NCBI RefSeq assembly: GCF_030547005.1
Contig: NZ_JAUOPN010000001.1
Span: forward strand, 310,001-374,000
Origin: Maribacter sp. 1_MG-2023
Lineage (GTDB): Bacteria; Bacteroidota; Bacteroidia; Flavobacteriales; Flavobacteriaceae
DNA: 64,000 nucleotides
Direction: 5' to 3'
Shown: piece by piece, positions 8,730 to 17,651 of the stretch
Layout of the letters: each line of letters begins with the position of its first letter
How positions within the stretch are numbered: position 1 is the stretch's first letter
The notes under the pieces: generated by a model
What the model was told of the DNA's origin: nothing
What the model saw: only the letters and a program-made list of their open reading frames with translations
Databases searched by the model: none
Translations under genes and position numbers: made by a program

Positions 8730-9893
8730 TTAAAAGTTAGCTTCAATCCAAATACCTGGAATAACAGCATTAGCGATTATACCAGATCCGCCTGGTCTGA
8801 TATTATATTGCACTGCAGGTTGCAGCACAAAATAGTTTGTTACCTGAAAACGATACCCTATCTCCATTACTACTTCGGGTGACAACTGATTTTGTTGTAA
8901 AGAAGCCCATTCACTACTAAAACTACCTACGGTAGTAAAGAATAGTATTCTGTCATTAGGTCTAGATTTAACCATGCCCTTCCAGTTGAGACCTATGCTA
9001 CTTTGAAAAGGTAATTTTACGATCTCGCCGTGGGGTGAATATGCCATAGTTAGAAAAGAGCTTAAACCTTTTACAAGTTCTACATCTATATGCCCATAAA
9101 GGCGTATAAAGTAATCAGATATATTATCTGAATTAAAATTAGCTAAACTACCGAAAACTTGGTTTGATCCTAAATAAATTCTAGCGTTACGATCTGCAAC
9201 TTTTCCAAACCAATCATATTGAAAAAAGACTGATAAATCGTCTGAATTCCTTAACGAAAAGTCTAACCCATTTTGTTTGTCATCAAATACGTTTTTACCT
9301 AATTGATAAACACCTAATTGAAATTGATGCTTGGCATTTGGCTTGTATTTCAACCTTGTTCCCCATGTTGCAAAAGGGAAAGTAGTTGTTAGGCCATCTA
9401 ACAGCAATGCTCTAATAACGCCATTTACTGTGTTATTGAGTGAATAATAATATAATTTTGAGACGGAAAAATCATCAACCGAGGTTGTGCGACCTGCTTT
9501 TAAAGAAAACTTATCTCCAAAATCTTTTTCAACGTTTAAATCATATAAAAAGATGTTTTGTCCGCCAACAAGATTCAAAGGCTCAAAAACAGAACCGACC
9601 TCTTTCTCTAGCCCGCTACCATGACGGTTTATAATGGAGATTTTTGCGCGAGTACCTTTCCATCCTAATATTTTTTCAAAATCAAATTTGAGTCCTGTAT
9701 AAAGTTGACCAGCGTACTTACTAGTTTGGTTTAGCCCCCCCGAAACATTAGCCGCTGCAATAGAAGCGTAAGAGACAAAGGGGACGATGCCATTTTTTAG
9801 CCTAATTCCACTTTGGGTGCTATCCGTTTTTTGTACTTGCCCCATTAGAATATAGGAAGTAAGAACAAAGAATAGTGAAATTAATTTTTTCAT
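8730..9893 (-). CDS. Outer-membrane porin, OprB-like carbohydrate-selective porin family (tentative)
   Basis: I place the start at the ATG at 9893, giving MKKLISLFFVLTSYILMGQ, a clear signal peptide, and a 387-residue protein. A further-upstream ATG would overlap the preceding gene and lacks a signal peptide at its front. The mature part alternates short polar and aromatic beta-strands and ends in a strand closing with F (IWIEANF), the usual outer-membrane barrel signal. Segments such as LKAGRTT and QLGVYQLG resemble OprB-type porins. The start is 1 base after the stop of the upstream lactonase-like gene, so translation is probably coupled. The transported solute is unknown. Confidence 0.65.
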   Translation of the reverse strand: MKKLISLFFVLTSYILMGQVQKTDSTQSGIRLKNGIVPFVSYASIAAANVSGGLNQTSKYAGQLYTGLKFDFEKILGWKGTRAKISIINRHGSGLEKEVGSVFEPLNLVGGQNIFLYDLNVEKDFGDKFSLKAGRTTSVDDFSVSKLYYYSLNNTVNGVIRALLLDGLTTTFPFATWGTRLKYKPNAKHQFQLGVYQLGKNVFDDKQNGLDFSLRNSDDLSVFFQYDWFGKVADRNARIYLGSNQVFGSLANFNSDNISDYFIRLYGHIDVELVKGLSSFLTMAYSPHGEIVKLPFQSSIGLNWKGMVKSRPNDRILFFTTVGSFSSEWASLQQNQLSPEVVMEIGYRFQVTNYFVLQPAVQYNIRPGGSGIIANAVIPGIWIEANF

Positions 9894-9894
9894 T

Positions 9895-11418
9895 TTACTC
9901 TTCTGTCCAGTAATCCATAATAAAAGCATCACCTATTATTGGACCAACTTTACTTACCAAATCTAAATGTGCTTTATGAAAAAGATAAATTTCTCTGGCA
10001 TGCTCGTCATTAAATGTAATTGTAAACGTATGCGTAAAACCTTTACTGGCGCCTTCGCTACTATCGTTCTCTCCCCATTCAATGTTGGCGATTTCCGGAA
10101 TTTCATTTTTAAGATTTACAAAAGTTTCAACAGCTTCATTTATTTGAGCTTCGGTAGCTTCTTCTTTATATTTAAGATTTACTATGTGTCTTAAAACTTT
10201 GCCTTCTCTATTAATTTTCGGTGATATTTTATAAGAGACTATTTTTCCTAAATCAAAGCGAAAAGAGCCAGCAATTAAGAAGTTGTCATCTCCAATTTTA
10301 TGAGATCTTAAACCGTAATAGATGGAAAATCCTGTTTCTAAATAATTGATAGGACTAAGAACTCCAGCTTCGTTTAATTTTAATAATTGAATACTCGCAT
10401 CATCTCTTGTGCCAACTGCTAAAATAGCTTCGTTATTATCGGTTGAAACAATTTCAATTCGTGTTTGTCCTTGTAGTTTTGTGGTTTCATCATCTTTGAG
10501 AACGAAATGTGGTACTAAAGCTCCCTTTTTATTTACTTTAAATACGCTTACACCATCACCATGATAAACAAAATCTGTTTTTTTAATAAAGCCATTTCTT
10601 TCGTAGTATTTGTGATGTCTATGACCTACAATTACATATTTATTATCGCCTAAAGTTACCCCTGTTACTGGGTAAGCTCCTGTTAAATAGCTATCTGTAT
10701 TATTATCATCAATATTATTTATGTTCTTGAAAGTTCCGTCATCATAGACTCTGAAACTACTAACACCATTGTCTTGAAAACCTCCTGTGTATAAAAAAGT
10801 TTTACCCTTTATTTTGTGAATGAACATGCCAATAATTCCATCAGTGTGTATGGTTTCATCATCTTTCATAGATTGCACGTGTGTTAGCTTTCCATCGTTC
10901 TGTATTTTGAAACTACTCAAGCCAGGTGTTTCTTCTAGGCCACCAATGAAAAGATATGATGCATTTTTCATATGTATTACTTGCAATGTAATTGCCGTAC
11001 CCAAATGGGTCTCATTCGTATCTTCAACTAGAGAAACACGATCTAAAGATCCGTTGTCTAAAATTTTAAAGGTTTCAATAACATTGCCATGTTTATTGGC
11101 CACAAAAAGGAAGTCGGTGCCATTAATATTATCGGCTACCATACCTCTCGAAGGTCCTGTTCCCTTATGAAGTTCGTGGTTGCTAATTGGAGTAAGTATA
11201 CCGTCTTTATTTAAACTATATACATCTACATTACCTACGCCACCAGCATAAACAAGATGAATTCCGTTTTTTTCGTAGCTAGTTACCGAAACTGTGTTTT
11301 TTCCTGTGATGCTTTTGAAGTCTTTTCTGTACAGCATCGAATCATCTGAATTTTGAGCAAGGCTAAATTGAGATAATGCGACGATGATTATTAGTGCAAA
11401 ATATTTTATGATTTTCAT
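9895..11418 (-). CDS. Secreted beta-propeller (lactonase-like) protein fused to a C-terminal Dabb domain
   Basis: 507 residues with a signal peptide (MKIIKYFALIIIVALSQFSLAQ). Residues about 35-400 form repeated propeller blades of the kind YAGGVGNVDVYSLNKDG, FVANKHGNVIETFKI and YTGGFQDNGVSSFRV, like the 6-phosphogluconolactonase-type propeller family. Residues about 405-507 match the stress-responsive A/B barrel (Dabb) pattern: VLRHIVNLKYKEE at the start, then FTHTFTITF and HKAHLDLV. Dabb domains in other proteins form small ferredoxin-like dimers, some with cyclase or lyase activity. The fusion of a secreted propeller with a Dabb domain is unusual. Catalytic residues could not be assigned. 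Confidence 0.65.
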   Translation of the reverse strand: MKIIKYFALIIIVALSQFSLAQNSDDSMLYRKDFKSITGKNTVSVTSYEKNGIHLVYAGGVGNVDVYSLNKDGILTPISNHELHKGTGPSRGMVADNINGTDFLFVANKHGNVIETFKILDNGSLDRVSLVEDTNETHLGTAITLQVIHMKNASYLFIGGLEETPGLSSFKIQNDGKLTHVQSMKDDETIHTDGIIGMFIHKIKGKTFLYTGGFQDNGVSSFRVYDDGTFKNINNIDDNNTDSYLTGAYPVTGVTLGDNKYVIVGHRHHKYYERNGFIKKTDFVYHGDGVSVFKVNKKGALVPHFVLKDDETTKLQGQTRIEIVSTDNNEAILAVGTRDDASIQLLKLNEAGVLSPINYLETGFSIYYGLRSHKIGDDNFLIAGSFRFDLGKIVSYKISPKINREGKVLRHIVNLKYKEEATEAQINEAVETFVNLKNEIPEIANIEWGENDSSEGASKGFTHTFTITFNDEHAREIYLFHKAHLDLVSKVGPIIGDAFIMDYWTEE

Positions 11419-11440
11419 GATTAAGGTTCTTTGTAAATAA

Positions 11441-11929
11441 TTAGTCTACTATTGATTTGGCTCCTGCTGTTGCTATTGCTCTATCTTGATCTATTGTTCC
11501 ACCGCTTACACCGATGGCTCCAATAATTTTACCGTCTTTATTTTTAATAGGTAAGCCGCCGGGAAAAGTCATTAGACCACCATTAGAATGCTCAATATTG
11601 TAAATAATACCACCTGGTTGGGTTAATTCGCCTAATTCACCTGTGTCAATATCAAAATATCTTGCCGTCTTAGCTTTTTTTATAGCTACGTCTATACTTC
11701 CTAAAAATGAATCATCCATTCGAATAAATGCTTTTAAATTTGCACCTGCATCGACCACTGCAATGTTTACTAGCACGTTTGAATCTTCAGCGTTTTTCTT
11801 CGCGGCTAAAAGAATTTCAAAGGCTTCTTCATGCGAAATGTCATTTGTAATTTGAGCATAAGTTGTAGTTGACATAGTTACTAATGTCAGTGCGACAACC
11901 CAAACTTTAATTTGCTTAAATAAGTTCAT
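11441..11929 (-). CDS. HbpS/GlcG family protein (DUF336-like), exported
   Basis: 162 residues. The signal peptide is about 25 residues long, ending TTYAQ. The body matches the GlcG/HbpS fold: NIAVVDAGANLKAFIRMDDS, KKAKTARYF and the glycine-rich ending GGLPIKNKDGKIIGAIGVSGG. Family members bind haem or small ligands; some sense oxidative stress, and others sit in glycolate or diol-use operons. It lies 22 bases upstream of the lactonase-Dabb gene and 79 downstream of the Crp-like regulator. A role in redox or haem handling is an inference from the family. Confidence 0.75.
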   Translation of the reverse strand: MNLFKQIKVWVVALTLVTMSTTTYAQITNDISHEEAFEILLAAKKNAEDSNVLVNIAVVDAGANLKAFIRMDDSFLGSIDVAIKKAKTARYFDIDTGELGELTQPGGIIYNIEHSNGGLMTFPGGLPIKNKDGKIIGAIGVSGGTIDQDRAIATAGAKSIVD

Positions 11930-12008
11930 AATTACGTTTATCAGTTAAGCTTACAAATATTGGAAATCACTTCTAAAAAATAGTTGAACAAGTTCAACTC
12001 GATCATGA

Positions 12009-12590
12009 TTATTGCTTTTTATCTCGTTTTTTTATTTTACTTAAGAACTCATGCGTAATACCTAAATAACTCGCCATTTGTCTATCTGTCAGTTTCAAAA
12101 CAATTTCAGGATAATGTGTCGTAAAATAATTGTACCGCTCTTTTGCTGTTAAACTGTTGTTTCTAACCACTCTTCGCTGCCAAGCCACAATTGATTTTTG
12201 GAACATGATGCGAAAAAATTTCTCAGCCATAGGTAATTCATTATAGAGATTAGATTTGTCTTCTTGAGAGATGATCAAAATCTTGCTATCTTCTAAAGCT
12301 TGAATATTTAAATCTGATGGTTTGTGGTTCATAAAACTATCTATATCCATCAGCCACCAGTCTTTGGCGGCAAAGTATAATGTGTTTTCGTTCCCTTTTT
12401 TGTCTAGTGAAAAAACTCTAAAACACCCTTCGGTTACAAACGCTTCAAATTTGCAAAACTCGCCTTGCTTGAGTAAAAATTCTTTTTTTGAAATAGTTTT
12501 ATCATTAAAAAAACTACAAAACTTTTCAGCTTCGGCAATCGACACTTCTCTGTTTTTAGTAATATTTTCTATTAATAAATCGTAAATCAT
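12009..12590 (-). CDS. Crp/Fnr family transcriptional regulator
   Basis: 193 residues, cytoplasmic. A cyclic-nucleotide-binding-like beta-roll covers about 25-115 (FLLKQGEFCKFEAFVTEGCFRVF) and is followed by the long dimerisation helix. The C-terminal winged helix includes LTDRQMASYLGITHEFLSKIKK (about 167-188). There is no Fnr-type cysteine cluster, so an iron-sulfur oxygen sensor is unlikely. It heads the module at 7932-12590 and probably controls it. An inverted repeat, GTACAAT and ATTGTAC, stands just upstream and may be its own operator. Confidence 0.8.
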   Translation of the reverse strand: MIYDLLIENITKNREVSIAEAEKFCSFFNDKTISKKEFLLKQGEFCKFEAFVTEGCFRVFSLDKKGNENTLYFAAKDWWLMDIDSFMNHKPSDLNIQALEDSKILIISQEDKSNLYNELPMAEKFFRIMFQKSIVAWQRRVVRNNSLTAKERYNYFTTHYPEIVLKLTDRQMASYLGITHEFLSKIKKRDKKQ

Positions 12591-12613
12591 ATTTTATTCA
12601 AATTACACATGTC

Positions 12614-12641
12614 GTACAATATTTATCGAATGTAATTGTAC
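12614..12641. promoter_or_regulatory. Inverted repeat upstream of the Crp/Fnr-like gene, candidate operator
   Basis: GTACAAT (12614-12620) and ATTGTAC (12635-12641) are exact complements with 14 bases between. They start 24 bases upstream of the regulator's ATG. The spacing is compatible with a dimeric regulator site, but Crp-type sites usually have shorter gaps, so this is tentative. Confidence 0.3.
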
Positions 12642-12698
12642 CATTATAAGCATTGTGCGTGCAAAATAATGGGCGCAGTAGCATTTATTATTCTCAGT

Positions 12699-14531
12699 TT
12701 ATATTTTTTTGATATATACATAATAAGCAACATTTGTTTGGTTCTGTACATCAATAAAGTTTGCTGATAATTTTGTTTTCCCTGCTTTCAATGATACGTT
12801 GAACACAGCTGAGGTGGCGCCTTTTTCGATTGAAGTTTCAGTTGTAATCTGATTTTCAAATGTGATGTTGGCTTTGATATATTCTAAATTTTTTCCTGCA
12901 GGAATTTCTTTTTCCAAACTAGGTACTTCAGCAATTGAAATTTGTGGGGTAGTAGCGTTTATCGCTAAATTAGATTCTATAGGATATCTTCTAAGAGATA
13001 CTTTGTAATTTCCATCTTCAACGATATTTACACTCCAATAGCCGGCACCAGATTTACCTTCTCTAATTTGAATCTGGTTCCAAGGTTGCATGGTTGCAGC
13101 GCCGTGAATATCATGTGCTGTTAGTGTAATAGGATTTTCTTTTTCAGACCCTATTTGAAAATAGATTTCCTTGTTAAAGTATTTAGAAACTTCTGTCCAC
13201 CATTGTTCATAGAAAGCTTTCATTGCCTCGACCTTTTGTGGGTTTTCAGTTGCAATATCGTTTTCTTGTCCTTGATCATTTTCAATATTGTAAAGTTCTT
13301 TCCCATTTATTAAACGCCAATTAGCTTGCATGACTGCCGAATTTTTCCATTTTTCAGGATTTTGAATTCTTTGAGAATCGGTTACTAACATTCTATTTTG
13401 TAGCGTGTCTTTTCCTTTTAAAATGGGCACTATGCTTTTTCCGTTCAATGTCAAATGATCTTTCGGTAATGCGATTCCACAAAGTTCTGCCAGGGTGGGT
13501 AAGATGTCTATTTGTGCGGTAAGCGTATTTATATCTTTTGCCGTAGTTATTTCCCCGTCTTTCCAATAAATAAAAAAAGGTACTCGGTGTCCGCCATCAT
13601 ACTCGCTTCCTTTTGTACCTCTCATACCGCTATTAAAGCCTGTGATTTTCCCTTTCCTGTTATAGTAGCCTGCAGAGGTGCCATTGTCGGTCATGAAAAT
13701 CAATATGGTATTATCGGCTATTTTCAGTTCACTCAATGTAGCTCTAAGTTTTCCGAAATTATCATCGATATTCGTGATCATTCCATAAAAGCGTTTTTGG
13801 GTATCTGCTAAAATACTATCATCTAAATCTTTATATAAATCATAATACGCCGTAGGTACATTGTAAGGACCATGAGGTGCATTGGGCGCTAAATAGCAAA
13901 AGAACGGCTTGTCTTTATTAGTCTGTATGAATTTTATAGCTTCATCAAAAAAGACATCAGTACAATATCCCTCGTATTTCTCAGGTGTTCCGTTATGAAA
14001 ATAGGTGTCGTTGAAATACGTGTTATTCCAGTAGTCGGGTGTTTGTTGTACACCGCCACCACCATGCATTACCGTTTCTTGAAATCCACGGTCTTCTGGT
14101 CTAAAAGGATAATTATCACCTAAATGCCATTTACCGAAACCACCAGTTTTATAACCTGCTTCGGTAAACATATCGGCTAAGGTTTTTTCATTTTCACGCA
14201 ATAACGACCAACCGCCAACGGTATGCCAAACACCTGTGCTATTTGCATATCTGCCTGTCATTAATCCTGAACGGGTAGGAGCACAGGTGGGACCCACATG
14301 AAAATTGGTTAAATGGGTACTTTCTGTATAAAAGGAATCTATATTAGGCGTTTTAATAATCTTATTACCGTGAACGCCTAAATCTCCATAACCTTGATCA
14401 TCTGTAATAACTAAGATGACATTAGGCTTTGAGATTTCTTTTGAATTTCCTTTTTTCTGTTTCTTAGTAGTACAGCTTGTTACTATGATGAAGCTTACTA
14501 TTAAAAAGAGTTTTATTTTAGTATACATCAT
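12699..14531 (-). CDS. S1-type sulfatase with C-terminal beta-sandwich extension, lipoprotein
   Basis: 610 residues, lipobox VTSC at Cys20. The core starts PNVILVITDDQGYGDLG. The formylglycine site is C83-A-P-T-R, followed by SGLMTGRY, and FGKWHLGD and FMTDNGTS are the usual metal and sulfate-binding segments. The sulfatase domain ends near 440. The remaining 170 residues form a beta-rich tail (GYWSVNIVEDGNYKVSLRRYP) seen in some algal-galactan sulfatases. It is the second gene of a two-gene unit with the GH2 just upstream (19-base gap). Which sulfate ester it removes is unknown. It needs a formylglycine-generating enzyme, not in this window. Confidence 0.88.
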   Translation of the reverse strand: MMYTKIKLFLIVSFIIVTSCTTKKQKKGNSKEISKPNVILVITDDQGYGDLGVHGNKIIKTPNIDSFYTESTHLTNFHVGPTCAPTRSGLMTGRYANSTGVWHTVGGWSLLRENEKTLADMFTEAGYKTGGFGKWHLGDNYPFRPEDRGFQETVMHGGGGVQQTPDYWNNTYFNDTYFHNGTPEKYEGYCTDVFFDEAIKFIQTNKDKPFFCYLAPNAPHGPYNVPTAYYDLYKDLDDSILADTQKRFYGMITNIDDNFGKLRATLSELKIADNTILIFMTDNGTSAGYYNRKGKITGFNSGMRGTKGSEYDGGHRVPFFIYWKDGEITTAKDINTLTAQIDILPTLAELCGIALPKDHLTLNGKSIVPILKGKDTLQNRMLVTDSQRIQNPEKWKNSAVMQANWRLINGKELYNIENDQGQENDIATENPQKVEAMKAFYEQWWTEVSKYFNKEIYFQIGSEKENPITLTAHDIHGAATMQPWNQIQIREGKSGAGYWSVNIVEDGNYKVSLRRYPIESNLAINATTPQISIAEVPSLEKEIPAGKNLEYIKANITFENQITTETSIEKGATSAVFNVSLKAGKTKLSANFIDVQNQTNVAYYVYIKKI

Positions 14532-14549
14532 CTATAAAGTTAGGTTGAT

Positions 14550-17423
14550 TTATTTTATTTGTTTTAAAACAAAACCATTTAACCAAAGGCTTCCTTTTTC
14601 ATTTTTACTTTTAAATTTTAGAATAACAGGCTTAGAGCCGTCTGATTCTAAGATTGAATTAATGGAAATTGGTTGACGTTCACCAGTATTGCTATTATCA
14701 AAATAATTTACAGTGTGGTCATCTGAAGTTCTAGTGAAACTACCATCTGCATCATTTACAGTAACTTCTATTTCATTGGTTAATTTAATATCCGTTTTTC
14801 TCGCATGATGAAATGTTTCTAAAGCATATGTACCAGCTTTTAAATTGGTCAGTTTTAATTGCATTTCTCCTTTTTCTACATATAGACCGTCTGTGCCGAC
14901 AAAACTCAAATCACCCAGCATACTAGTGCCATTACCTAACCAATTTATCTTTTCATCTGCGCTTATTTGTATTTGCGCGTTTTCTTTAATGGTGTAGTTT
15001 AAATCATTATCAGTATTTCCTGTCCATTCATTCCATTCAAATTGTACCAATTGTTTTTCTCCACCAATATCGACCCTGCTAATGGGGAAATCATATATTG
15101 GTTTGGCATTATTGGCAATTTCGTTGGTGTTAAATTTAACGGTGTTAATCGTTGCTTTACCAGATTTTAGACCCGTTGCCTTTGCCGTAACTGTAATTGA
15201 TCCGAAATCATCGGTTCCTCTTACATAGATAGCTGCAACGCCGTTATATGCTGGTGCCGGATTGGCATAAATTTTTCCGTTATCTATCAATTCTCCAGCT
15301 CCCGAAATCGAAAATTGAACATCATAATCAGCGCTGGTTACTACGTTATTATTTTCATCTAATATAGAGGCATAAACCAGTCGAATGTCTGAACCTTCTG
15401 CATAAAATGGCTTATCGGTAATATTATATGCTACTTTAATATGATGTGGTTTACTTTCTTTATGTCTGGTGTATTCCATTACTTTTTCACCATTTGTATA
15501 GCCAACGGCTTTTAGGCTGCCTTCTTTCCAATTGTATTTAAATGTAAATGATGGATGATCAAGGTTAATTTTGGTAAGATCATTATCCGGCACCTGTTTT
15601 CCAATTAATTCTCCATTGTGGTATAATGCAACTTCTTGACAATTACTGAATACACGAACTTTCCCATCTCTAGAGGCTGTTTCATCGGCAATATGAACAA
15701 TAGGTTTTGCCACTAACTCAGATTGATACCAATAGTAAACAGGTTTAGGTACTCGATAAGCTGATAATACACCGTAGGTAGTCACAAAATCTCGCGACCA
15801 TTGTGCATCTACAATATCGGGCTGTAAGTGATTGTAGTCTGCACCCAACCATGTAATTGCCGCAAAATTATTCTTATTGCCTTTATATCTTGATATATGA
15901 AATTGATTTACTTCTGAATTCGGAGAACTACCATGCTCCATTACCATGGTAAAAGCACTTTCTGGGAATTCGGTTCTTCTATAATCCATAGTTGCATGCA
16001 CATCAGTAATGCCTTCATTTTTAGGTCCGTCCCATGGGGCAGAAGCAGAGGCGGTCAATCTAAACGGATCTTCTTCTTTAGCCACGGTCTGCATTCTTGG
16101 TACGGGACCTCTATGGTTTATACCAGCACCCCAAACAATAATAGATGGGTGATTTCTATGATTACGGATCATAGTTCTGGTAGCTTTTTCTAAATTATCG
16201 AACCAAGTATCGCCTCCCCATTCGATCCATGTAGAGGGTTCTTCATAAATGAGGATGCCTAATTCATCACAGGCTTTAATAAAAGCATCATCTTGGGTAT
16301 AATGAGAAAGCCTAATGATATTCATACCAGCCTTTTTGTACTGTAGTGCCTCGTTATAATGAAACGAGTTTGGTATTGCATCACCGATATTAGGATAGTT
16401 CTGATGACGGTTGGCACCAACCAAAAATAATGGCTCTCCATTTAAAACGAAACCTTTTCCCTTTTCTAATGAAAACTTTCTAAATCCGAATGTATTCTCA
16501 ACAAAATCAACAGGGCTATCGCCATCATAAATTATTGAATTTACCCGGTATAGGTAAGGGGAGTCGGGCGACCATAAATGGTAATCATCTTCAATGGTTG
16601 CAGATTGCCTAAATGTATGTGTTGCATTAGCTGCAATATCGATTTCAGTAATTATTTTTTTTATAACATAGCCATCTTTATCGATGATGTTGGTTATAAT
16701 TTTAGTATTCTTGGCGGTAGAATTTTCATTTTTTACCGTCGTTTTAATCGTTACCGTACCATTATGCTTGTTCACTGTAGGTGTAGTTATATGCACACCG
16801 GCATCAAAATCTTCCCAATTATAGTTTACATGCAAATTATTGGTGGTTACTAAATATACATCTCGGTACAGACCACCGAATTTTACATAATCGGTTCTAT
16901 CTGGATCAGGTGCAATAACCTGGCTATATGAATTGTCTGCTTTAACGGCAATGGTATTTTCTTTTCCAAATTTCACATATTCAGTAATATCAAAGTGAAA
17001 AGGTACATAACCATTGACTGCGTATTCGCCAACTTTTATGCCGTTTACCCATAATTCTGTGGCATTATGAACTGCTTCGAATTCTAAAAACACCTTAGCG
17101 GTACTTTTTGCTTCGATAGTTATCTTTTTGCGGTACCAGCTGATATCTCGAAGGTATTTCTCTTGTACCCAAGTTTCTTTAATACTATCCAATTCATAAG
17201 AAACCAGCTGTGGTGTATGTGGTACAGAAACATTTTCCCAGCTACTATCATCAAAATCTATTGCTGTAGGTGAGTTTGTTAAATCGCCTAAATGGAATTT
17301 CCATCCGATATTTAAATTGGTTTTTGTTCTGTCGCCAGTTTCAAAACCTTGTGGTAATGGTGAAGTTTGAGCAAGGGTTAATTTGTAAATTAAAAGACAA
17401 AAGAATACATAGTTTAGTTTCAT
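14550..17423 (-). CDS. GH2-fold glycosidase lacking the canonical acid/base glutamate
   Basis: 957 residues with a signal peptide (MKLNYVFFCLLIYKLTLAQ). The N-terminal sugar-binding domain has VSVPHTPQ and GLYRDVYL; an Ig-like domain, the TIM barrel and further beta domains follow. After the conserved NHRNHPSIIVW strand, the usual GNE reads GIN (I435, N436, H437), so the acid/base glutamate position is asparagine. The nucleophile position is kept as E496 in VMEHGSS. The C-terminal part (about 680-957) carries Ig-like and carbohydrate-binding-like domains. It may act on a charged or sulfated substrate, use another acid, or be a binding protein. It heads a two-gene unit with a sulfatase and has a CATATG-type box upstream. 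Confidence 0.82.
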   Translation of the reverse strand: MKLNYVFFCLLIYKLTLAQTSPLPQGFETGDRTKTNLNIGWKFHLGDLTNSPTAIDFDDSSWENVSVPHTPQLVSYELDSIKETWVQEKYLRDISWYRKKITIEAKSTAKVFLEFEAVHNATELWVNGIKVGEYAVNGYVPFHFDITEYVKFGKENTIAVKADNSYSQVIAPDPDRTDYVKFGGLYRDVYLVTTNNLHVNYNWEDFDAGVHITTPTVNKHNGTVTIKTTVKNENSTAKNTKIITNIIDKDGYVIKKIITEIDIAANATHTFRQSATIEDDYHLWSPDSPYLYRVNSIIYDGDSPVDFVENTFGFRKFSLEKGKGFVLNGEPLFLVGANRHQNYPNIGDAIPNSFHYNEALQYKKAGMNIIRLSHYTQDDAFIKACDELGILIYEEPSTWIEWGGDTWFDNLEKATRTMIRNHRNHPSIIVWGAGINHRGPVPRMQTVAKEEDPFRLTASASAPWDGPKNEGITDVHATMDYRRTEFPESAFTMVMEHGSSPNSEVNQFHISRYKGNKNNFAAITWLGADYNHLQPDIVDAQWSRDFVTTYGVLSAYRVPKPVYYWYQSELVAKPIVHIADETASRDGKVRVFSNCQEVALYHNGELIGKQVPDNDLTKINLDHPSFTFKYNWKEGSLKAVGYTNGEKVMEYTRHKESKPHHIKVAYNITDKPFYAEGSDIRLVYASILDENNNVVTSADYDVQFSISGAGELIDNGKIYANPAPAYNGVAAIYVRGTDDFGSITVTAKATGLKSGKATINTVKFNTNEIANNAKPIYDFPISRVDIGGEKQLVQFEWNEWTGNTDNDLNYTIKENAQIQISADEKINWLGNGTSMLGDLSFVGTDGLYVEKGEMQLKLTNLKAGTYALETFHHARKTDIKLTNEIEVTVNDADGSFTRTSDDHTVNYFDNSNTGERQPISINSILESDGSKPVILKFKSKNEKGSLWLNGFVLKQIK

Positions 17424-17500
17424 TTTCAGGTGTGTGATTTTTCTTAAAATAAAATTATTTATTCTTGATCAGGTATCTCAATAGAGATGTTTGTAATGAT

Positions 17501-17514
17501 ACCACATATGGTTA
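17501..17514 (-). promoter_or_regulatory. Candidate regulator box (CATATG-centred) upstream of the GH2 gene
   Basis: ACCACATATGGTTA on the plus strand, 78 bases upstream of the 957-residue GH2 start, reads TAACCATATGTGGT on the coding strand. It is nearly the same as the box before the GH16 gene at 6104-6117 and at a similar distance from the start codon. Confidence 0.35.
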
Positions 17515-17594
17515 ATTGTTCGCTTTATGCCAATTAAACGGGGCGGTAATGCCAGTTTATAGTGTTTTAGATTTATGTTAGTTATTTATAAAAA

Positions 17595-17624
17595 AAAGAC
17601 TTTGAATTTATATTCAAAGTCTTT
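17595..17624 (-). terminator. Rho-independent terminator of the sulfatase/GH2 operon
   Basis: A perfect 13-bp stem, AAAGACTTTGAAT and ATTCAAAGTCTTT, closes a 4-base loop. On the minus strand it is followed directly by a run of T. It lies 28 bases after the stop of the last sulfatase, marking the end of the 17652-24678 operon. Confidence 0.85.
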
Positions 17625-17651
17625 CGTCTATTCTGCGGTAAAATATAAAGG

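Noticed and set aside
10820-11170. Opposite-strand reading frame (116 residues) within the lactonase-Dabb gene
   Set aside because: It is an antisense shadow of a well-supported gene, has no domain character, and its composition follows the complementary strand.
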